A stretch of DNA of 64,000 nucleotides from Aquitalea magnusonii (GTDB lineage Bacteria > Pseudomonadota > Gammaproteobacteria > Burkholderiales > Chromobacteriaceae): assembly GCF_003202035.1 (NCBI RefSeq), contig NZ_QJKC01000004.1, positions 1 to 64,000 on the forward strand, read 5' to 3'. The position numbers and the translations under genes are program-made. The notes below the pieces were generated by a model that saw only the letters and a program-made list of their open reading frames with translations, searched no databases and was not told where the DNA came from. Of the stretch, positions 1 to 9,494 are shown piece after piece (position 1 is the stretch's first letter; each line of letters opens with the position of its first letter).

Positions 1-734
1 CTGCCAGTTGTGCCGGCGGTCGGGAATGTGACGTTGAAGCGCTGCGGCGATGCGTACGCCTGAATTGCCGGCGACGGTGTCAGGGTATAAGCCGGTGCCG
101 CGCCTGCCGCGGTAAATGCCGTACCCGCTTGAGTTTGAGATTGCCCAAGCTGCATTGCGTGATTTGCGGCAGTACCCGCCGTTATTTGCTGTGCCCCACC
201 CGCGCATTCCATCAAAATCCAGATAGGGCTTCCTCCGTTCACCCCCGTAATAGTTGCACGCATCAGAACAGCAATACCGCCAGCCGGCAACTCTCCGCCT
301 TGCAATGGCTGCAATGCGAGGCCGTAGATCGGCGCAGCGGACAGCCCGTCGGGCGAATAGGTCGCAGCGCCGGTATTTGCGGACCTGATACTCACTTGCT
401 GCAGCAGCCCGGAAACCAGATCACTAGCCGACAAAGCCGGGCTATTTGTCGCAACATAAGTATTTACTGAACCGGTATCAGTCAGCACGACAGTTTTCTG
501 GCAAATGCGCTTGATTGAGTCTCGCAGCTGAGTAAATGACGCTTTGCTAAGCGTCAGGCCGGCCCCAGTAACAATGTTACACATCTCAAGCATCACAGCA
601 TTCAAGAACTCAGCCGGCACAATAGTGGGTGCAACACCGGTCAGCGGGTTCCCATCAGTAAAAAAGCCCGGAGTTCCCGGGCTTGTCGGTGCCGGCTGCG
701 CGGTCGCAGCGGTGGAGTTGTCAATTTGAAACAT
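1..734 (-). CDS. phage tail fibre/collar protein, N-terminal part (runs off left edge)
   Basis: I translated this frame from the minus strand. It opens with MFQIDNSTAATAQPAPTSPG and stays open for 244 codons to the window edge, so the C-terminal part is missing. The start at 734 has a GAGG-type ribosome binding site. The Ala/Thr/Gly-rich sequence and its place after the gp48-like gene fit a tail fibre or tail collar protein of a Mu-like contractile tail, which would bind the host receptor at the baseplate. No A-rich template-like repeat is visible in the part present. The family call rests on context and composition; the receptor-binding end is outside the window. Confidence 0.7.
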   Translation of the reverse strand, partial: MFQIDNSTAATAQPAPTSPGTPGFFTDGNPLTGVAPTIVPAEFLNAVMLEMCNIVTGAGLTLSKASFTQLRDSIKRICQKTVVLTDTGSVNTYVATNSPALSASDLVSGLLQQVSIRSANTGAATYSPDGLSAAPIYGLALQPLQGGELPAGGIAVLMRATITGVNGGSPIWILMECAGGAQQITAGTAANHAMQLGQSQTQAGTAFTAAGAAPAYTLTPSPAIQAYASPQRFNVTFPTAGTTG

Positions 735-745
735 GCGCTACCTCA

Positions 746-1342
746 TCATGAATAGTGGAACTGAACAACAGTGTGGGCAGGAGCTGCAGATTGGATCTGG
801 CTCTGCAGCGGAGCATTGCCCCAACTCGCCAACGGCTCCCCCGCCCCGGACTGCCCAGCCGCGAACCTGATGATCGTGTTAAGCGCAGCGTTGACAGACC
901 ATACATGGCACCAGTCTTGCGATCCGGCCGGCTGCCCGGCGGCGCTTTGCCCGCAACGAAACGGGGCATAGTTTGTGACCGTTATGCTGTAACCCAGCGC
1001 CCCGGCCAGCTGCCGGTAATACGCAGCGGATTGGCCACCGATGGCGGTCAGCCTGGCAACGACCTGCTGCCGCCGCCCCTGCACGGCTGGGGCCAAACCG
1101 AGCACCGGGTCCGGCAAGCCGACCGCGGCTTCCCATTCCGGCAGAAGCTCGTAGGCGCTGGCCGGAAAGGCATCGATCAATAAGTTATTGGCCCGAGCGT
1201 GCTGACGCTCGTAAGTCGGCGCCAGCCCGAATATGCCTTGCGTCATCGTCGCGCCCGGCTCTCTCGGCCAGGCCTTGCCTCGCGGCAACAAGTTCTGCAT
1301 CGCAGCCAAGTAGTCGGCCGCTGAGTAGTTGGGTGCAGGCAT
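746..1342 (-). CDS. YmfQ/DUF2313-like phage tail protein (Mu gp48-like)
   Basis: The 198-residue protein has the layout of the YmfQ/Mu gp48 family: an N-terminal LLPRGKAWPRE segment (residues about 18-28) common to these baseplate-wedge proteins, a middle about GLPDPVLG, and a C-terminal 'TVVQFHYS' end. In Mu, gp48 follows gp47 at the edge of the baseplate and precedes the tail fibre, as here. The start lies 6 bp past the stop of the gp47-like gene, so the two are likely co-translated. Confidence 0.85.
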   Translation of the reverse strand: MPAPNYSAADYLAAMQNLLPRGKAWPREPGATMTQGIFGLAPTYERQHARANNLLIDAFPASAYELLPEWEAAVGLPDPVLGLAPAVQGRRQQVVARLTAIGGQSAAYYRQLAGALGYSITVTNYAPFRCGQSAAGQPAGSQDWCHVWSVNAALNTIIRFAAGQSGAGEPLASWGNAPLQSQIQSAAPAHTVVQFHYS

Positions 1343-1348
1343 GTGACC

Positions 1349-2533
1349 TCACAGGAAAGTGACCGTGCCCAGGGTCGGAACAGAACCTACCGGGCTAGAA
1401 ATATCGGCGCCAGATGGCGACAGGATCAGGAAGTCGGTAATCCCGGAGACGGCAGCAATGGCTGTCCAGATGTTAGCAAGCGGAACTTGGCCTCCTGCCG
1501 CGGTACTGATCCACCCCGGCGACGCACTGCTGACTTGGCCACCTGGTGCACCCTGGCGCAGCAGCACGCTGGCGATTGCCGCTTTGACTGCAATTTGCGC
1601 ACTAACAGGGATGCCCCTGATAGTGAAGTTGACCGGGTTTGCGTTCGGCGCTACTACGTAGACCAGCGCAGTCACTGGCTGTAAAGGACAGATGTAGTTT
1701 GCTACCGTCAACTGATCGCCAGCGGCCACGGTGCCACGCGGCAAACCACCAGGCCCTTGGTCGTACTGCGAGACGCCATTTGTGCCGACCGGAAAACCGT
1801 TGTTAGCCGACTCTGCGTTGTCAAGCATCACGTAGAGCACTACCGTGCCCACCCCAAAGCCGTTATTGGCGACCCAGGCTCGCGTGACGCCAGGCACTTG
1901 CAACGCCCATGTCAGATAGTCATTATTGGCACCACCTTGAGGCGTAGACTGAAACGCAATCATCACACGTTGCCGGAATGCATCATCTGCCTCAAGATCT
2001 GCGCCGCCGGTAAATGCCGTCGCCGCAACACCGCTCGACGAAATCCCGGCAATTGCAGAAACCAGCGTCATCACCGTGCCGGCCGCAGTATTACCGAATG
2101 CCCCGGTCAGCGCTTGCGAGTCTGCATTTGCAATGGCTGGCGCGATTACATAGCCACCGGCACCCACCGTCGCATCCGCCGTGGTCGTGTAACCAACTCC
2201 GTCACCGCGGGCAAATGCGGAGCCAGCCGGCAGCAGCGTGCCGGGCACGCCGGGAAATGTCACGCTGCCGGAGGATTGGGCGGCAGGCTTGATATAGGTT
2301 TTCTTCAGCGCACCCCAGCCTTGCAAATATTCACCCGTCGCAGTGAATGGCGTCGCTTGCTGAGCAATCCAGTCAAGATAGCCGTAGTGCATATACGCCA
2401 AAGCAGCTTGCACTTTGCCAAGCACGCTGAGGTTACTGAAGCGCAGCAAACCATCGCTGCCGGGTACCGCTGAGCTTATATCCTGGGATACCTGATTTTG
2501 CAGTGCCGTCAATGTAGGCCGGGTATACGGCAT
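1349..2533 (-). CDS. baseplate J/gp47 family protein
   Basis: This 394-residue protein matches the Mu gp47/baseplate J type, a wedge component that forms the baseplate periphery. Recognisable parts are the N-terminal helix region with [11 protein letters not shown]-like sequence, the beta-rich centre with [10 protein letters not shown], and the segment [20 protein letters not shown] (about residues 186-205) followed by VPGVTRAWV, which is typical of the family. It begins one base past the stop of the gp46-like gene and ends 6 bp before the gp48-like gene, inside a tail operon in Mu order. Confidence 0.92.
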   Translation of the reverse strand: MPYTRPTLTALQNQVSQDISSAVPGSDGLLRFSNLSVLGKVQAALAYMHYGYLDWIAQQATPFTATGEYLQGWGALKKTYIKPAAQSSGSVTFPGVPGTLLPAGSAFARGDGVGYTTTADATVGAGGYVIAPAIANADSQALTGAFGNTAAGTVMTLVSAIAGISSSGVAATAFTGGADLEADDAFRQRVMIAFQSTPQGGANNDYLTWALQVPGVTRAWVANNGFGVGTVVLYVMLDNAESANNGFPVGTNGVSQYDQGPGGLPRGTVAAGDQLTVANYICPLQPVTALVYVVAPNANPVNFTIRGIPVSAQIAVKAAIASVLLRQGAPGGQVSSASPGWISTAAGGQVPLANIWTAIAAVSGITDFLILSPSGADISSPVGSVPTLGTVTFL

Positions 2534-2534
2534 A

Positions 2535-3821
2535 TCAATTCATCCCCTTCCATGCCCAGCCGAACTGCTGAGCAACTGTTGAACCATCCATCCGATATGC
2601 AACAACCCAAGCCCCGAGCTTGCCCGGACCGACCCATTGCGTACGGATGTCAAACTTGGCAACAACCCCATCATCGATCAGCCACTGCAATGCCTCGACG
2701 ATGTAATCGCGTGCGCGATTTGCGGTTTCTGTTGTCTGTTTTGCACGCTGGAGCAGCCAGAGGCGCGAGCCGATAGGGCTGCTTGGGTCATCGCAGCACC
2801 AGCCACGGGGGTCGCCGGTTCCGTCCGGGATCTTGTCGTCTGTACCAGCAAGCCGGTCGGTAAAAAGACTGATAAGCAGTGCGGTCTGTATGTCACTTCC
2901 AGATTGGAGATCACCACCAGGGCTTACTGTGCTAAGGACATAACTGCCCGTCCATGTCAGCACAGCGCCTGCTGCTGGCGCCGTTGCGAGCGTCAATAGC
3001 CCATTGGGTGAAAGCGTGTAGTCTGTAACTGTTACGGGAGCCCCGTTAGTTGGGATTGTCGGGGTAGCTGTAGAACCTGGCTCCAACTGCGCGTGCCACA
3101 CGTAGATTCCTGATACACCGTCGCCGGTGTAGGACACGTTTCCGGGACTGTTAGCTAAGTTGAAATAGATCCCCTGGACTGTACTGCTATTGGTGTAGTT
3201 GCCACCAAAACTCAACCTGAACCAACCGCCATCGACTGCTGTTATGCTGCTTGTAAGAACGGTGCCGTTGGAGCGCGTTGCACTCACCGTCTGGGCGGAC
3301 AAGTCAAACCATACCCCAAAGAAAGTAGAATTACCGTCGTAAACTAGCATCCGCCCAGCGGACCTGGCGCCCGCCTTTACGTAGATGGATCCGGCGCTTA
3401 CTTGCCCTATAGGGGTTGAGACGGTCCAGAACATCCAGTGCTGTCCGGTGCCTGTTCCTTCTACAAGTTCGCACGCCCTCGAAACTCCGTCCGGAGCCAG
3501 GGTGGCGCTGGTCGTTACGCTAGCTGAGTTCAACGCCCAAGCCGAACTTTGGTTGAATGCGTCGCTGTAGGGACAGCGGTTTGTCCGTGGCGTCGGATAC
3601 AACAACTGATTGCCTTGCCAATCATTGCGGTAGATCGAAGCAACGACAGTATCAATAACGCCCGGGGCTGAGACCAGGGGGAAGCTCGATACATTGCCAT
3701 CGCAAACGGCGAATGGCGTCGGCGATGTAACTAAAATCGGTTGCCGCGCAACCGTCGTCGGATTAAATCCCCAGTCCCCAGTCTCGAAATCGCTATTCCA
3801 GATGGTTTTAATGTCAGACAT
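2535..3821 (-). CDS. Mu gp46-like baseplate protein carrying a large inserted domain
   Basis: The C-terminal ~140 residues (from [20 protein letters not shown] to the end) are a normal gp46: TDRLAG..D.[18 protein letters not shown] sequence, a helical [17 protein letters not shown] and a short beta end. The first ~20 residues (DIKTIWN...GDWG) look like the normal gp46 start. Between them are about 270 residues of beta-rich, Ser/Thr/Gly-rich sequence with [16 protein letters not shown], resembling carbohydrate-binding or decoration domains of phage surface proteins. The usual family length is about 150 residues, so at 428 this is nearly three times as long. A terminator-like hairpin lies just upstream of its start. 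Confidence 0.85.
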   Translation of the reverse strand: MSDIKTIWNSDFETGDWGFNPTTVARQPILVTSPTPFAVCDGNVSSFPLVSAPGVIDTVVASIYRNDWQGNQLLYPTPRTNRCPYSDAFNQSSAWALNSASVTTSATLAPDGVSRACELVEGTGTGQHWMFWTVSTPIGQVSAGSIYVKAGARSAGRMLVYDGNSTFFGVWFDLSAQTVSATRSNGTVLTSSITAVDGGWFRLSFGGNYTNSSTVQGIYFNLANSPGNVSYTGDGVSGIYVWHAQLEPGSTATPTIPTNGAPVTVTDYTLSPNGLLTLATAPAAGAVLTWTGSYVLSTVSPGGDLQSGSDIQTALLISLFTDRLAGTDDKIPDGTGDPRGWCCDDPSSPIGSRLWLLQRAKQTTETANRARDYIVEALQWLIDDGVVAKFDIRTQWVGPGKLGAWVVAYRMDGSTVAQQFGWAWKGMN

Positions 3822-3833
3822 AGCAATGGTCGC

Positions 3834-3856
3834 AAAAAAACCCGCAGAAGCGGGTT
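3834..3856 (-). terminator. terminator-like hairpin between gp45 and gp46
   Basis: Read on the minus strand it is a 7-bp stem AACCCGC/GCGGGTT with a TTCT loop followed by seven Ts. It sits after the gp45 stop and only 13 bp before the gp46 start, so read-through or antitermination would be needed for gp46 expression. Confidence 0.8.
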
Positions 3857-3873
3857 ATGGGTTGAGACGTCTT

Positions 3874-4479
3874 TTATTCTTGCAGATTCGGCGGATTACT
3901 TGTCGCCGTTGAGTTGCCGGCCTGTACATTCGGCACGGCGTGGTCATGTCTGTTGTAGATGCTGCGCATCTGCGCCATTGACTTGCCGCCGGCGTCGGCA
4001 TTGTCGGTAATATCGCCACCTGCATTGATCTGGCCAGCGACATTGAGTTCTGGAGTATTGAGCACCACTTTTGCTTCGGCATTGACGGTGATCGTTGGAG
4101 TGTTATTGACCGTCATCGGCAACCCTGCACCGTTCACGACGATACCGCCGCGCGTCAAGTAGATGGACTGGCCCTGATTATCGAAAATGGCCACTTCACC
4201 AGGCAGCAACCCTTTAAGACGCGAAGGCTGATGGTTGGTGGCAACGATCACACCATTTGAGCGGTCTCCACCAACAAAAACGAGCACAGCATCGGTTCCG
4301 GACGGCGGATTGCTGGTGAAACCATACTCAGCAGCTCGGCGCGTGTTGTCGCGCACTTCGGATGCGCCAAGCTGCACTTGCACCACTTGAATGGCCCCTG
4401 CATCGTTGACAGGGCCGATTTTCCCGCGCCCGACGAGCATCCAGACACGGTTCATGAGACGTTCGAATTGCTGGATCAT
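3874..4479 (-). CDS. baseplate assembly protein V / Mu gp45-like spike
   Basis: The 201-residue protein has the gpV/gp45 pattern: an N-terminal OB-like part (MLVGRGKIGPVND...VQVQLGASEVRDNTRRAAEYGF) and a C-terminal beta-helical spike of short repeats (TPTITVNAEAKVVLNTPELNV, then AGQINAGGDI). It ends with a HDHAV segment, suggesting the metal-binding tip His-x-His of contractile tail spikes. Its start overlaps the gp44 stop by 4 bp (ATGA). Confidence 0.9.
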   Translation of the reverse strand: MIQQFERLMNRVWMLVGRGKIGPVNDAGAIQVVQVQLGASEVRDNTRRAAEYGFTSNPPSGTDAVLVFVGGDRSNGVIVATNHQPSRLKGLLPGEVAIFDNQGQSIYLTRGGIVVNGAGLPMTVNNTPTITVNAEAKVVLNTPELNVAGQINAGGDITDNADAGGKSMAQMRSIYNRHDHAVPNVQAGNSTATSNPPNLQE

Positions 4480-5564
4480 TTCGAAGGGGCTCCAGTAGCC
4501 GGTAGCACATCCTGCAATCCGGGAAACAACAGGATCGGCTGCGGAAAGAACGCCTGCGGAGGCATGACAACTAGGTCGGCATGTGTGCCGGTTTCGTCGC
4601 GGCGATAAGTCACTTCAGAAATCAGCCAGGTCACACACTGCAGCCGAAGCGACGGCGCTGTTACAGTGACCAACGTGTTGGGTTCCCATAACTTTCCACT
4701 ACCGTCGCGCCAGCTATCGACGGTGAGATTCACCGCCAAACTGCGCCCGGCCCGCCGCGCAGCTTCCCACTGTCCGCGCGCCTTTGATACCGAGAAATCG
4801 GCACCATCGCCGGTCTCGGCAATGATGCTGCGGCGGCGGAAGCGCGGCACCCCTGAATCTTCAAACGTGGCAAGCACGTCCGGGCCTGTGCCTACGTCAG
4901 ACATGGAGTCGATCGCCAGCCGCCGCACCACGTATTCGCTGAAACGCTGATCCATCGCAAACAGCGATCCACCTGCTTCTAGCGATTTCCCCTCTTCGAT
5001 TGTCGGGTAAGACGCACCATTTTTCGGTAGCGTCGCTTGGTTCAGTACCAGATTGCCATATGCATCCTCATAAACCAGCAACTGCCGATAGCGAGCGTGC
5101 TGCTCGATCACGCTATATGGCGTGTCACCCCAGGCTAGATTGACTTGAGGGATCGGTGCCCCGACATCCGCCAGCGCTGTGACCGATATACCGTACGGAG
5201 CGCAGAGCCCTTGTGCGATTGCCTCAACGGTCACGCTGCTCATCTGGCAGCCATTCCACGCATGCGAACAGTCGACCAGATCCTGGCACCGGCCTCGGCC
5301 AACAAGCGAAACACTATGCCGGCGCGCGCCAAGAGCCGGCACGAAACGATCGGCGTAACCGGTTACCACTACATCGCTACCCAGCAGTACCTGCAACGAA
5401 TCGCCAGGCTTGACCGCTACCTCCCGCAAATTGTTACCGTCGAAGCGTTCACTCATACTGACCGTAAAGCCAGACGGAAAGCGCTCTATGCCGCGGGTGA
5501 CACTGATGCCGGTCCAGCCAGAAATTCGGCTAGTCGCGGTCAGAATCGTGAGATCGTCATCCAT
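4476..5564 (-). CDS. Mu gp44-like baseplate hub protein (gpD/VgrG-like)
   Basis: At 362 residues this is the usual length of Mu gp44, the trimeric hub that links the tail tube to the spike. The start MDDDLTILTATSRISGWTGI followed by VTRGIERFPSGF is characteristic of the family. Later parts include VKPGDSLQVLLGSDVVVTGY and a VNLTVDSWRDGSGKLWEPNT segment as in gpD-type hubs. Translation runs into gp45 through an ATGA overlap. A terminator-like hairpin lies 13 bp before the start. Confidence 0.92.
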   Translation of the reverse strand: MDDDLTILTATSRISGWTGISVTRGIERFPSGFTVSMSERFDGNNLREVAVKPGDSLQVLLGSDVVVTGYADRFVPALGARRHSVSLVGRGRCQDLVDCSHAWNGCQMSSVTVEAIAQGLCAPYGISVTALADVGAPIPQVNLAWGDTPYSVIEQHARYRQLLVYEDAYGNLVLNQATLPKNGASYPTIEEGKSLEAGGSLFAMDQRFSEYVVRRLAIDSMSDVGTGPDVLATFEDSGVPRFRRRSIIAETGDGADFSVSKARGQWEAARRAGRSLAVNLTVDSWRDGSGKLWEPNTLVTVTAPSLRLQCVTWLISEVTYRRDETGTHADLVVMPPQAFFPQPILLFPGLQDVLPATGAPSK

Positions 5565-5576
5565 ATCGCACCCAAG

Positions 5577-5599
5577 AAAAAACCGCCACGCGGGCGGTT
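5577..5599 (-). terminator. terminator-like hairpin just before gp44
   Basis: The minus strand has a 7-bp stem (AACCGCC/GGCGGTT) with a 5-base loop and six Ts. It is 13 bp before the gp44 start codon. Confidence 0.75.
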
Positions 5600-5635
5600 T
5601 GTTAATGCAGAATGGTTTCTTTGCAAGAAAGGACC

Positions 5636-5893
5636 ATGATGATTACCGTTTTTGTCCTGACCATGGTATTCGCCGACGGCTACCAAGGCGGCCAAATGGC
5701 CTACACCGAGTACAAGACGATGGCCGAGTGCCAGCAACAAGGGCCGCGCGTCGCAACCAGCTACCACCAACAGGGCCACCCGACTTCGTTCTTTTGCCAG
5801 AAGATCAAACGCGGGCCGGTCAAACCGATCTCCAGCGCCGAGCAGGCCGAAATCATGCGGAAGTACCCGATGCCGGAGATGGTGACGCCGTAA
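5636..5893 (+). CDS. small plus-strand protein inside the late tail operon
   Basis: An 85-residue ORF runs against the direction of the flanking tail genes. The start MMITVFVL at 5636 has an AAGAAAGGA ribosome binding site; an in-frame start 24 bases upstream lacks one. The N-terminus is short and hydrophobic (ITVFVLTMVFADGY), and two cysteines follow (ECQQQ, FFCQK), which could fit a small exported protein, although the hydrophobic stretch is weak. Its last nine residues (YPMPEMVTP) are identical to the last nine of the tape measure protein. It may be a moron. I do not recognise a family. Confidence 0.65.
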   Translation: MMITVFVLTMVFADGYQGGQMAYTEYKTMAECQQQGPRVATSYHQQGHPTSFFCQKIKRGPVKPISSAEQAEIMRKYPMPEMVTP

Positions 5894-5894
5894 G

Positions 5895-7334
5895 CTACTG
5901 CGCCAGGGCCTTGAAGCTAGTCGGCATGAACGCTGGGTGAATCGGGCTGGCCTGCCGGATCAATTCGTCAGCGCGGGTCGGATCGCGGTACAGCCGCAGG
6001 GCCAGCAAAAGCGCCGGCACTGGCGTCGGCGTCGTAACAGTGGTGACGCGCGACAGCTTTCCACCCCGAGCAGTCAAGTCAGCCACTACTGCAGCGCGCA
6101 GACTGCGCAGTGCTTGATAGGTTTCATCCTGCCCCGCATCAGCGGCAAACTGAATTTCTCCGTCTAGCAGCGCGCACATTTGAGCTCGCATCGCTACAGC
6201 ATCGTCGTAGCTGGTCGGCAGATAGCGCGCCGAAGCCTGGCATGCGCCGATTACCGCACTGCGGCGCAACAATGCTGCGGTGGCACTTTGTGCCGCTGCC
6301 ATTGCCGTGCCGATTTGCGACGTGTCTTGCGGCAGTGCCGGCGGAGTAAACTGCGCCATTTGCGTCAGCGCACTGATTGCGTCTGCAGGATTTGCGCACG
6401 CCGCAAGCACATTGACAACCACAGCTTGCACTGAAGCTGCAAAGGCATTGATCGTTCCAGGGTCACTACTCAGCGCACCAGCTGCCGCCGACATGCTACC
6501 CAGGCTGCTCACGACGACATCGCGCTGCTGCGTTCCCGCCGCAATGGCTTGGCGCACTGCTACAGCAGTCGCCGTGGGCGTGCGCGGCACCGGCCCGGAA
6601 TACGAGTCAAGCAGGCCATGAAAACGCCCGAAATACCCAGGGATGCCAGCGATTGCGTTGTAAAGGTTACGTGCGGCATTGATGACGTTCTTGACGATGC
6701 CGACCCACTTGGTCACGGTATTTACAACTTGCTGAACGATCGCAATGCCCTGCTTCACCGCATCGGCCACCTGATGCATAAAATCTGCGACAGCAGCCAG
6801 GCCACCGGCTGCGGCCGCCCCATCTACATCAGCAGTGGTATCAGTAGTGTCAGAAGGGAATTCCCGCAGACCGGACTCGGTGAACGCCAGCGCAATCTCG
6901 AACACGCGTGCGGAGTCCCATTTCTCGGTGACGCGCAACGTATCAAGACTGACGTACAGCGTGCCCAGGGTCGGGTGCACCAACTCACCCATATCCTTGG
7001 ACTCGGCGGCAGCGATCAGCTGATCACGCTGCTGGATCACGTCGTCACCGACCAAAAAGCCGATCAGGCTGATCTGGCGGGCTGCGCGCCCCATATCTTC
7101 CACCCACACCGTATCGCGGTTCGGGTACTCATGTAGCGCATTACGCCTGCCAAACTTGCCATCCGCAGCCAGCACGATGAACGGAACGCCCCGGTACGAC
7201 GCGGGCCGCAGCTGGTCCTGGTAGCTGGGCGCGCCGAGCCCGAGCGCGTCGAGCAGTTGATTGGCCGCAGACATGACACCACTGACGGCACCGGCAGCCT
7301 GCTGCACGCCGTTAAGTACATCCTGAAAGCTCAT
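5895..7334 (-). CDS. Mu gp43-like tail protein (DNA circularisation N-terminal domain)
   Basis: The 479-residue protein opens with a helical region and then RPASYRGVPFIVLAADGKFGRRNALHEYPNRD followed by VEDMGRAARQISLIGFLVGDD. This is the signature of the domain misnamed 'DNA circularisation protein N-terminus' in Mu-like tails. The rest is Ala-rich helical sequence. In Mu, gp43 joins the baseplate hub to the tube. Its start overlaps the tape measure stop by 4 bp (7331-7334). Confidence 0.9.
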   Translation of the reverse strand: MSFQDVLNGVQQAAGAVSGVMSAANQLLDALGLGAPSYQDQLRPASYRGVPFIVLAADGKFGRRNALHEYPNRDTVWVEDMGRAARQISLIGFLVGDDVIQQRDQLIAAAESKDMGELVHPTLGTLYVSLDTLRVTEKWDSARVFEIALAFTESGLREFPSDTTDTTADVDGAAAAGGLAAVADFMHQVADAVKQGIAIVQQVVNTVTKWVGIVKNVINAARNLYNAIAGIPGYFGRFHGLLDSYSGPVPRTPTATAVAVRQAIAAGTQQRDVVVSSLGSMSAAAGALSSDPGTINAFAASVQAVVVNVLAACANPADAISALTQMAQFTPPALPQDTSQIGTAMAAAQSATAALLRRSAVIGACQASARYLPTSYDDAVAMRAQMCALLDGEIQFAADAGQDETYQALRSLRAAVVADLTARGGKLSRVTTVTTPTPVPALLLALRLYRDPTRADELIRQASPIHPAFMPTSFKALAQ

Positions 7335-9343
7335 GGGGTCACCATTTCCGGCATCGGATAGTTGAATCGCGAATCAACACTGCTTGCCACTTTAGACTCT
7401 GCAGCGGCGCCATGAGGCAACCCGGTAACGTGCGTTTGCACGTTGACTTTGAGTTGCCCGAGCTTTGCAACGCTGTCGTTCAGTTGCACAAGGAGCGCCG
7501 CGATTTGAGCGTTAGAGTCGCCCGGCGCCGCGCCTCGTCCTGGCGGCGACCCTGATATTGGGGCTGACTGCGAAGCAGCCGACTGCGCGGACGGCGAAGG
7601 CGCCGCCCCCATACCCGCCGCCACTTTTGCGATGAATCCACGAGTTTCGGCAGGTGCATTCCCGATACCTTTGCTATTCAGGTTGCCCTGCCCCCAGTTC
7701 CATGCTGCCAAGGCTTTTGGCACATCGCCGCGGTTCTGTCGCAGCAGATCGCGCAGCATACGCGCGGCAGCTTCCGATGACTCAATCAAATCGTCCGGGT
7801 TCTTCAGTCCATACTGCGCGGCCGTGGACGGCATAAACTGAAAATGGCCGCGCGCACCTTTTGGAGAGCGCATATTTTTACCGCGGCCAGACTCGGTCGA
7901 CCAGACACTGTCAAGAATGCCTTTCGGCAGTTGGTATTGTGCCTCTAACTTATCGAACAGCTGCTTGGACACCTGGCTCGGGTTGCCTTTGTCGCTTGGA
8001 GCTACAGCTTCTGTCCATCCCTTCGGTGCCTCTTTCGGATGCTCTTTGATGTAGCGCTGAATGTAGGCCGGGTCGTTCTCGTCGCCGAATTCATACCACG
8101 GCCGATATGCACCACGGGCCTTGTCGCGCAGGGCTGCATAATCGCCGCCGGCGATATCGAGGCCATGCCAAGTCTTGGATCCGCCCAGCTTCTGAATGTG
8201 CTGCTTAGCCCATTCGTTCTCTCCCGCGTTGAGCGAGTCGGAATGCAGCATCAGATAGGCAGGCGCGCAAAGCCGCGAAATCCACGCGGTGATAGCGGAA
8301 CCCAAACCCCCGAGAATTCCGGTAACTTCAGCCCCCGTTGCCGCGGCCTGAGCGCCACCCGCATCAGCTACCGCAGCGGATACCGACTTGGCCGCCGCAC
8401 TCAAAAGCCTGCCAGATACGGAAGTGACGGTCTTTTTGATCAGCCACGCTCCTGCCACGCCCAGCGCCGCGCTACTGGCGATGGTCATGCCTGGCGATTC
8501 GGATAGCCACTTAGTAACCGTTACCATGATCCGGTTGTAGATCGGGCTGATCGCGTCACCCAGCCAGTTCTGAGCATGCTGCCCAGCCAGCGCCCCCTCG
8601 CGTTTCTTTTGCTCGGTCTCAGCCGCCTTCTTCAGTTCTGCATCAGATTGCACAGCACCCAATTGCGCAGCACGCGATTGCCCCGCATCCAGCTTCTTAC
8701 TGCCGTCCAGCAACATCGGCAACAGCGACTGAATGCCGAACTGACTTGCGAGCATCATTTTGGTCTGCGCATTCATTTTCGGGTTTGCGAGCACATCAGA
8801 CATGTCTTTCAGCGCCCGCGTCGTGTCGATCGCACCATCCTTGGTGCGGTGGATGCCGATTCCGAGCTTGTTGAGCAACGCCAACGCTTGCATGTTTCGG
8901 CCGTACAGCGCGTCGTTGAGCGTGCTGCCCAGCTGTGCGATACCGCTATCAAGCTGCTCGGTCGATACGCCGGCGAGACTGGCTGCGCCGCGTAGCGATT
9001 GCAGATCCCGCGCGGTAATACCCATTACCCGCGAAGTTTGCAGCACGCTACTACCCAGGCTGGCCCAGCTCGATGCCGCAGCAGCAAGACCGCCGACAGT
9101 GGCTGCGCCCGCGACGATACTCATCGGTTCCGCGGCCTTGGCAAGGCTATTGCCAAAACTCGCAGCCTTCTTTGACAAAGCATCGAAACGCATCCGGCTG
9201 AGCTGGCTATCCAGCTCGCCAAGACGCTTGCCGATCGCAAATCGCTTACCGAACGAACCAAGCCGAGTCTGAATGCGATTAAAAACGGCCGTGGCTTTAT
9301 CCACGGCCGTGATCGTTAACCGGAACTGGTTTTCAGCCGCCAT
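7331..9343 (-). CDS. tail tape measure protein with lytic transglycosylase domain
   Basis: This 670-residue protein has a helical N-terminus (VDKATAVFNRIQTRLGSFGKRF), a stretch with Gly/Ala-rich hydrophobic segments typical of tape measures, and a C-terminal SLT domain at roughly residues 450-550. The SLT part shows ILDSVWSTESGRGKNM with the catalytic Glu, GARGHFQFMPSTAAQYG and AALAAWNWGQGN. The protein sets tail length and probably opens peptidoglycan at DNA entry. It ends in the nonapeptide shared with the small plus-strand ORF. The start overlaps the end of the frameshifted chaperone extension. Confidence 0.92.
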   Translation of the reverse strand: MAAENQFRLTITAVDKATAVFNRIQTRLGSFGKRFAIGKRLGELDSQLSRMRFDALSKKAASFGNSLAKAAEPMSIVAGAATVGGLAAAASSWASLGSSVLQTSRVMGITARDLQSLRGAASLAGVSTEQLDSGIAQLGSTLNDALYGRNMQALALLNKLGIGIHRTKDGAIDTTRALKDMSDVLANPKMNAQTKMMLASQFGIQSLLPMLLDGSKKLDAGQSRAAQLGAVQSDAELKKAAETEQKKREGALAGQHAQNWLGDAISPIYNRIMVTVTKWLSESPGMTIASSAALGVAGAWLIKKTVTSVSGRLLSAAAKSVSAAVADAGGAQAAATGAEVTGILGGLGSAITAWISRLCAPAYLMLHSDSLNAGENEWAKQHIQKLGGSKTWHGLDIAGGDYAALRDKARGAYRPWYEFGDENDPAYIQRYIKEHPKEAPKGWTEAVAPSDKGNPSQVSKQLFDKLEAQYQLPKGILDSVWSTESGRGKNMRSPKGARGHFQFMPSTAAQYGLKNPDDLIESSEAAARMLRDLLRQNRGDVPKALAAWNWGQGNLNSKGIGNAPAETRGFIAKVAAGMGAAPSPSAQSAASQSAPISGSPPGRGAAPGDSNAQIAALLVQLNDSVAKLGQLKVNVQTHVTGLPHGAAAESKVASSVDSRFNYPMPEMVTP

Positions 9344-9494
9344 TACTCATCATCCTCATCATGTGGCCATGCCACCACTCAACGCGCGACCAAGTGAGAC
9401 CCCATGCATCATGCGGCCCCCACCCGTAAAACTTGGTCACCTCGACAATGCGACTTTCCCAGTCCGGAGGCCGTTTGCCGGCCGGCGCTAACCG
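9333..9494 (-). CDS. frameshift-only C-terminal extension of the tail assembly chaperone
   Basis: The minus strand is open in the -1 frame relative to the upstream chaperone gene, from the slippery site to a TGA at 9335-9333, about 53 codons. It encodes PPDWESRIVEVTKFYGWG followed by a Trp-rich DAWGLTWSRVEWWHGH segment. It has no start of its own with a ribosome binding site. Tail chaperone pairs of P2 (E/E+E') and many other long-tailed phages are made this way. The Trp-rich end resembles the extensions that recruit the tape measure. It overlaps the tape measure start by 11 bp. Confidence 0.85.
   Translation of the reverse strand, partial: RLAPAGKRPPDWESRIVEVTKFYGWGPHDAWGLTWSRVEWWHGHMMRMMSNGG

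Noticed and set aside
1-734. third DGR target in the tail fibre
   Set aside because: No match to the template repeat is visible in the part of the fibre gene inside the window; the C-terminal part is outside, so it cannot be fully excluded.
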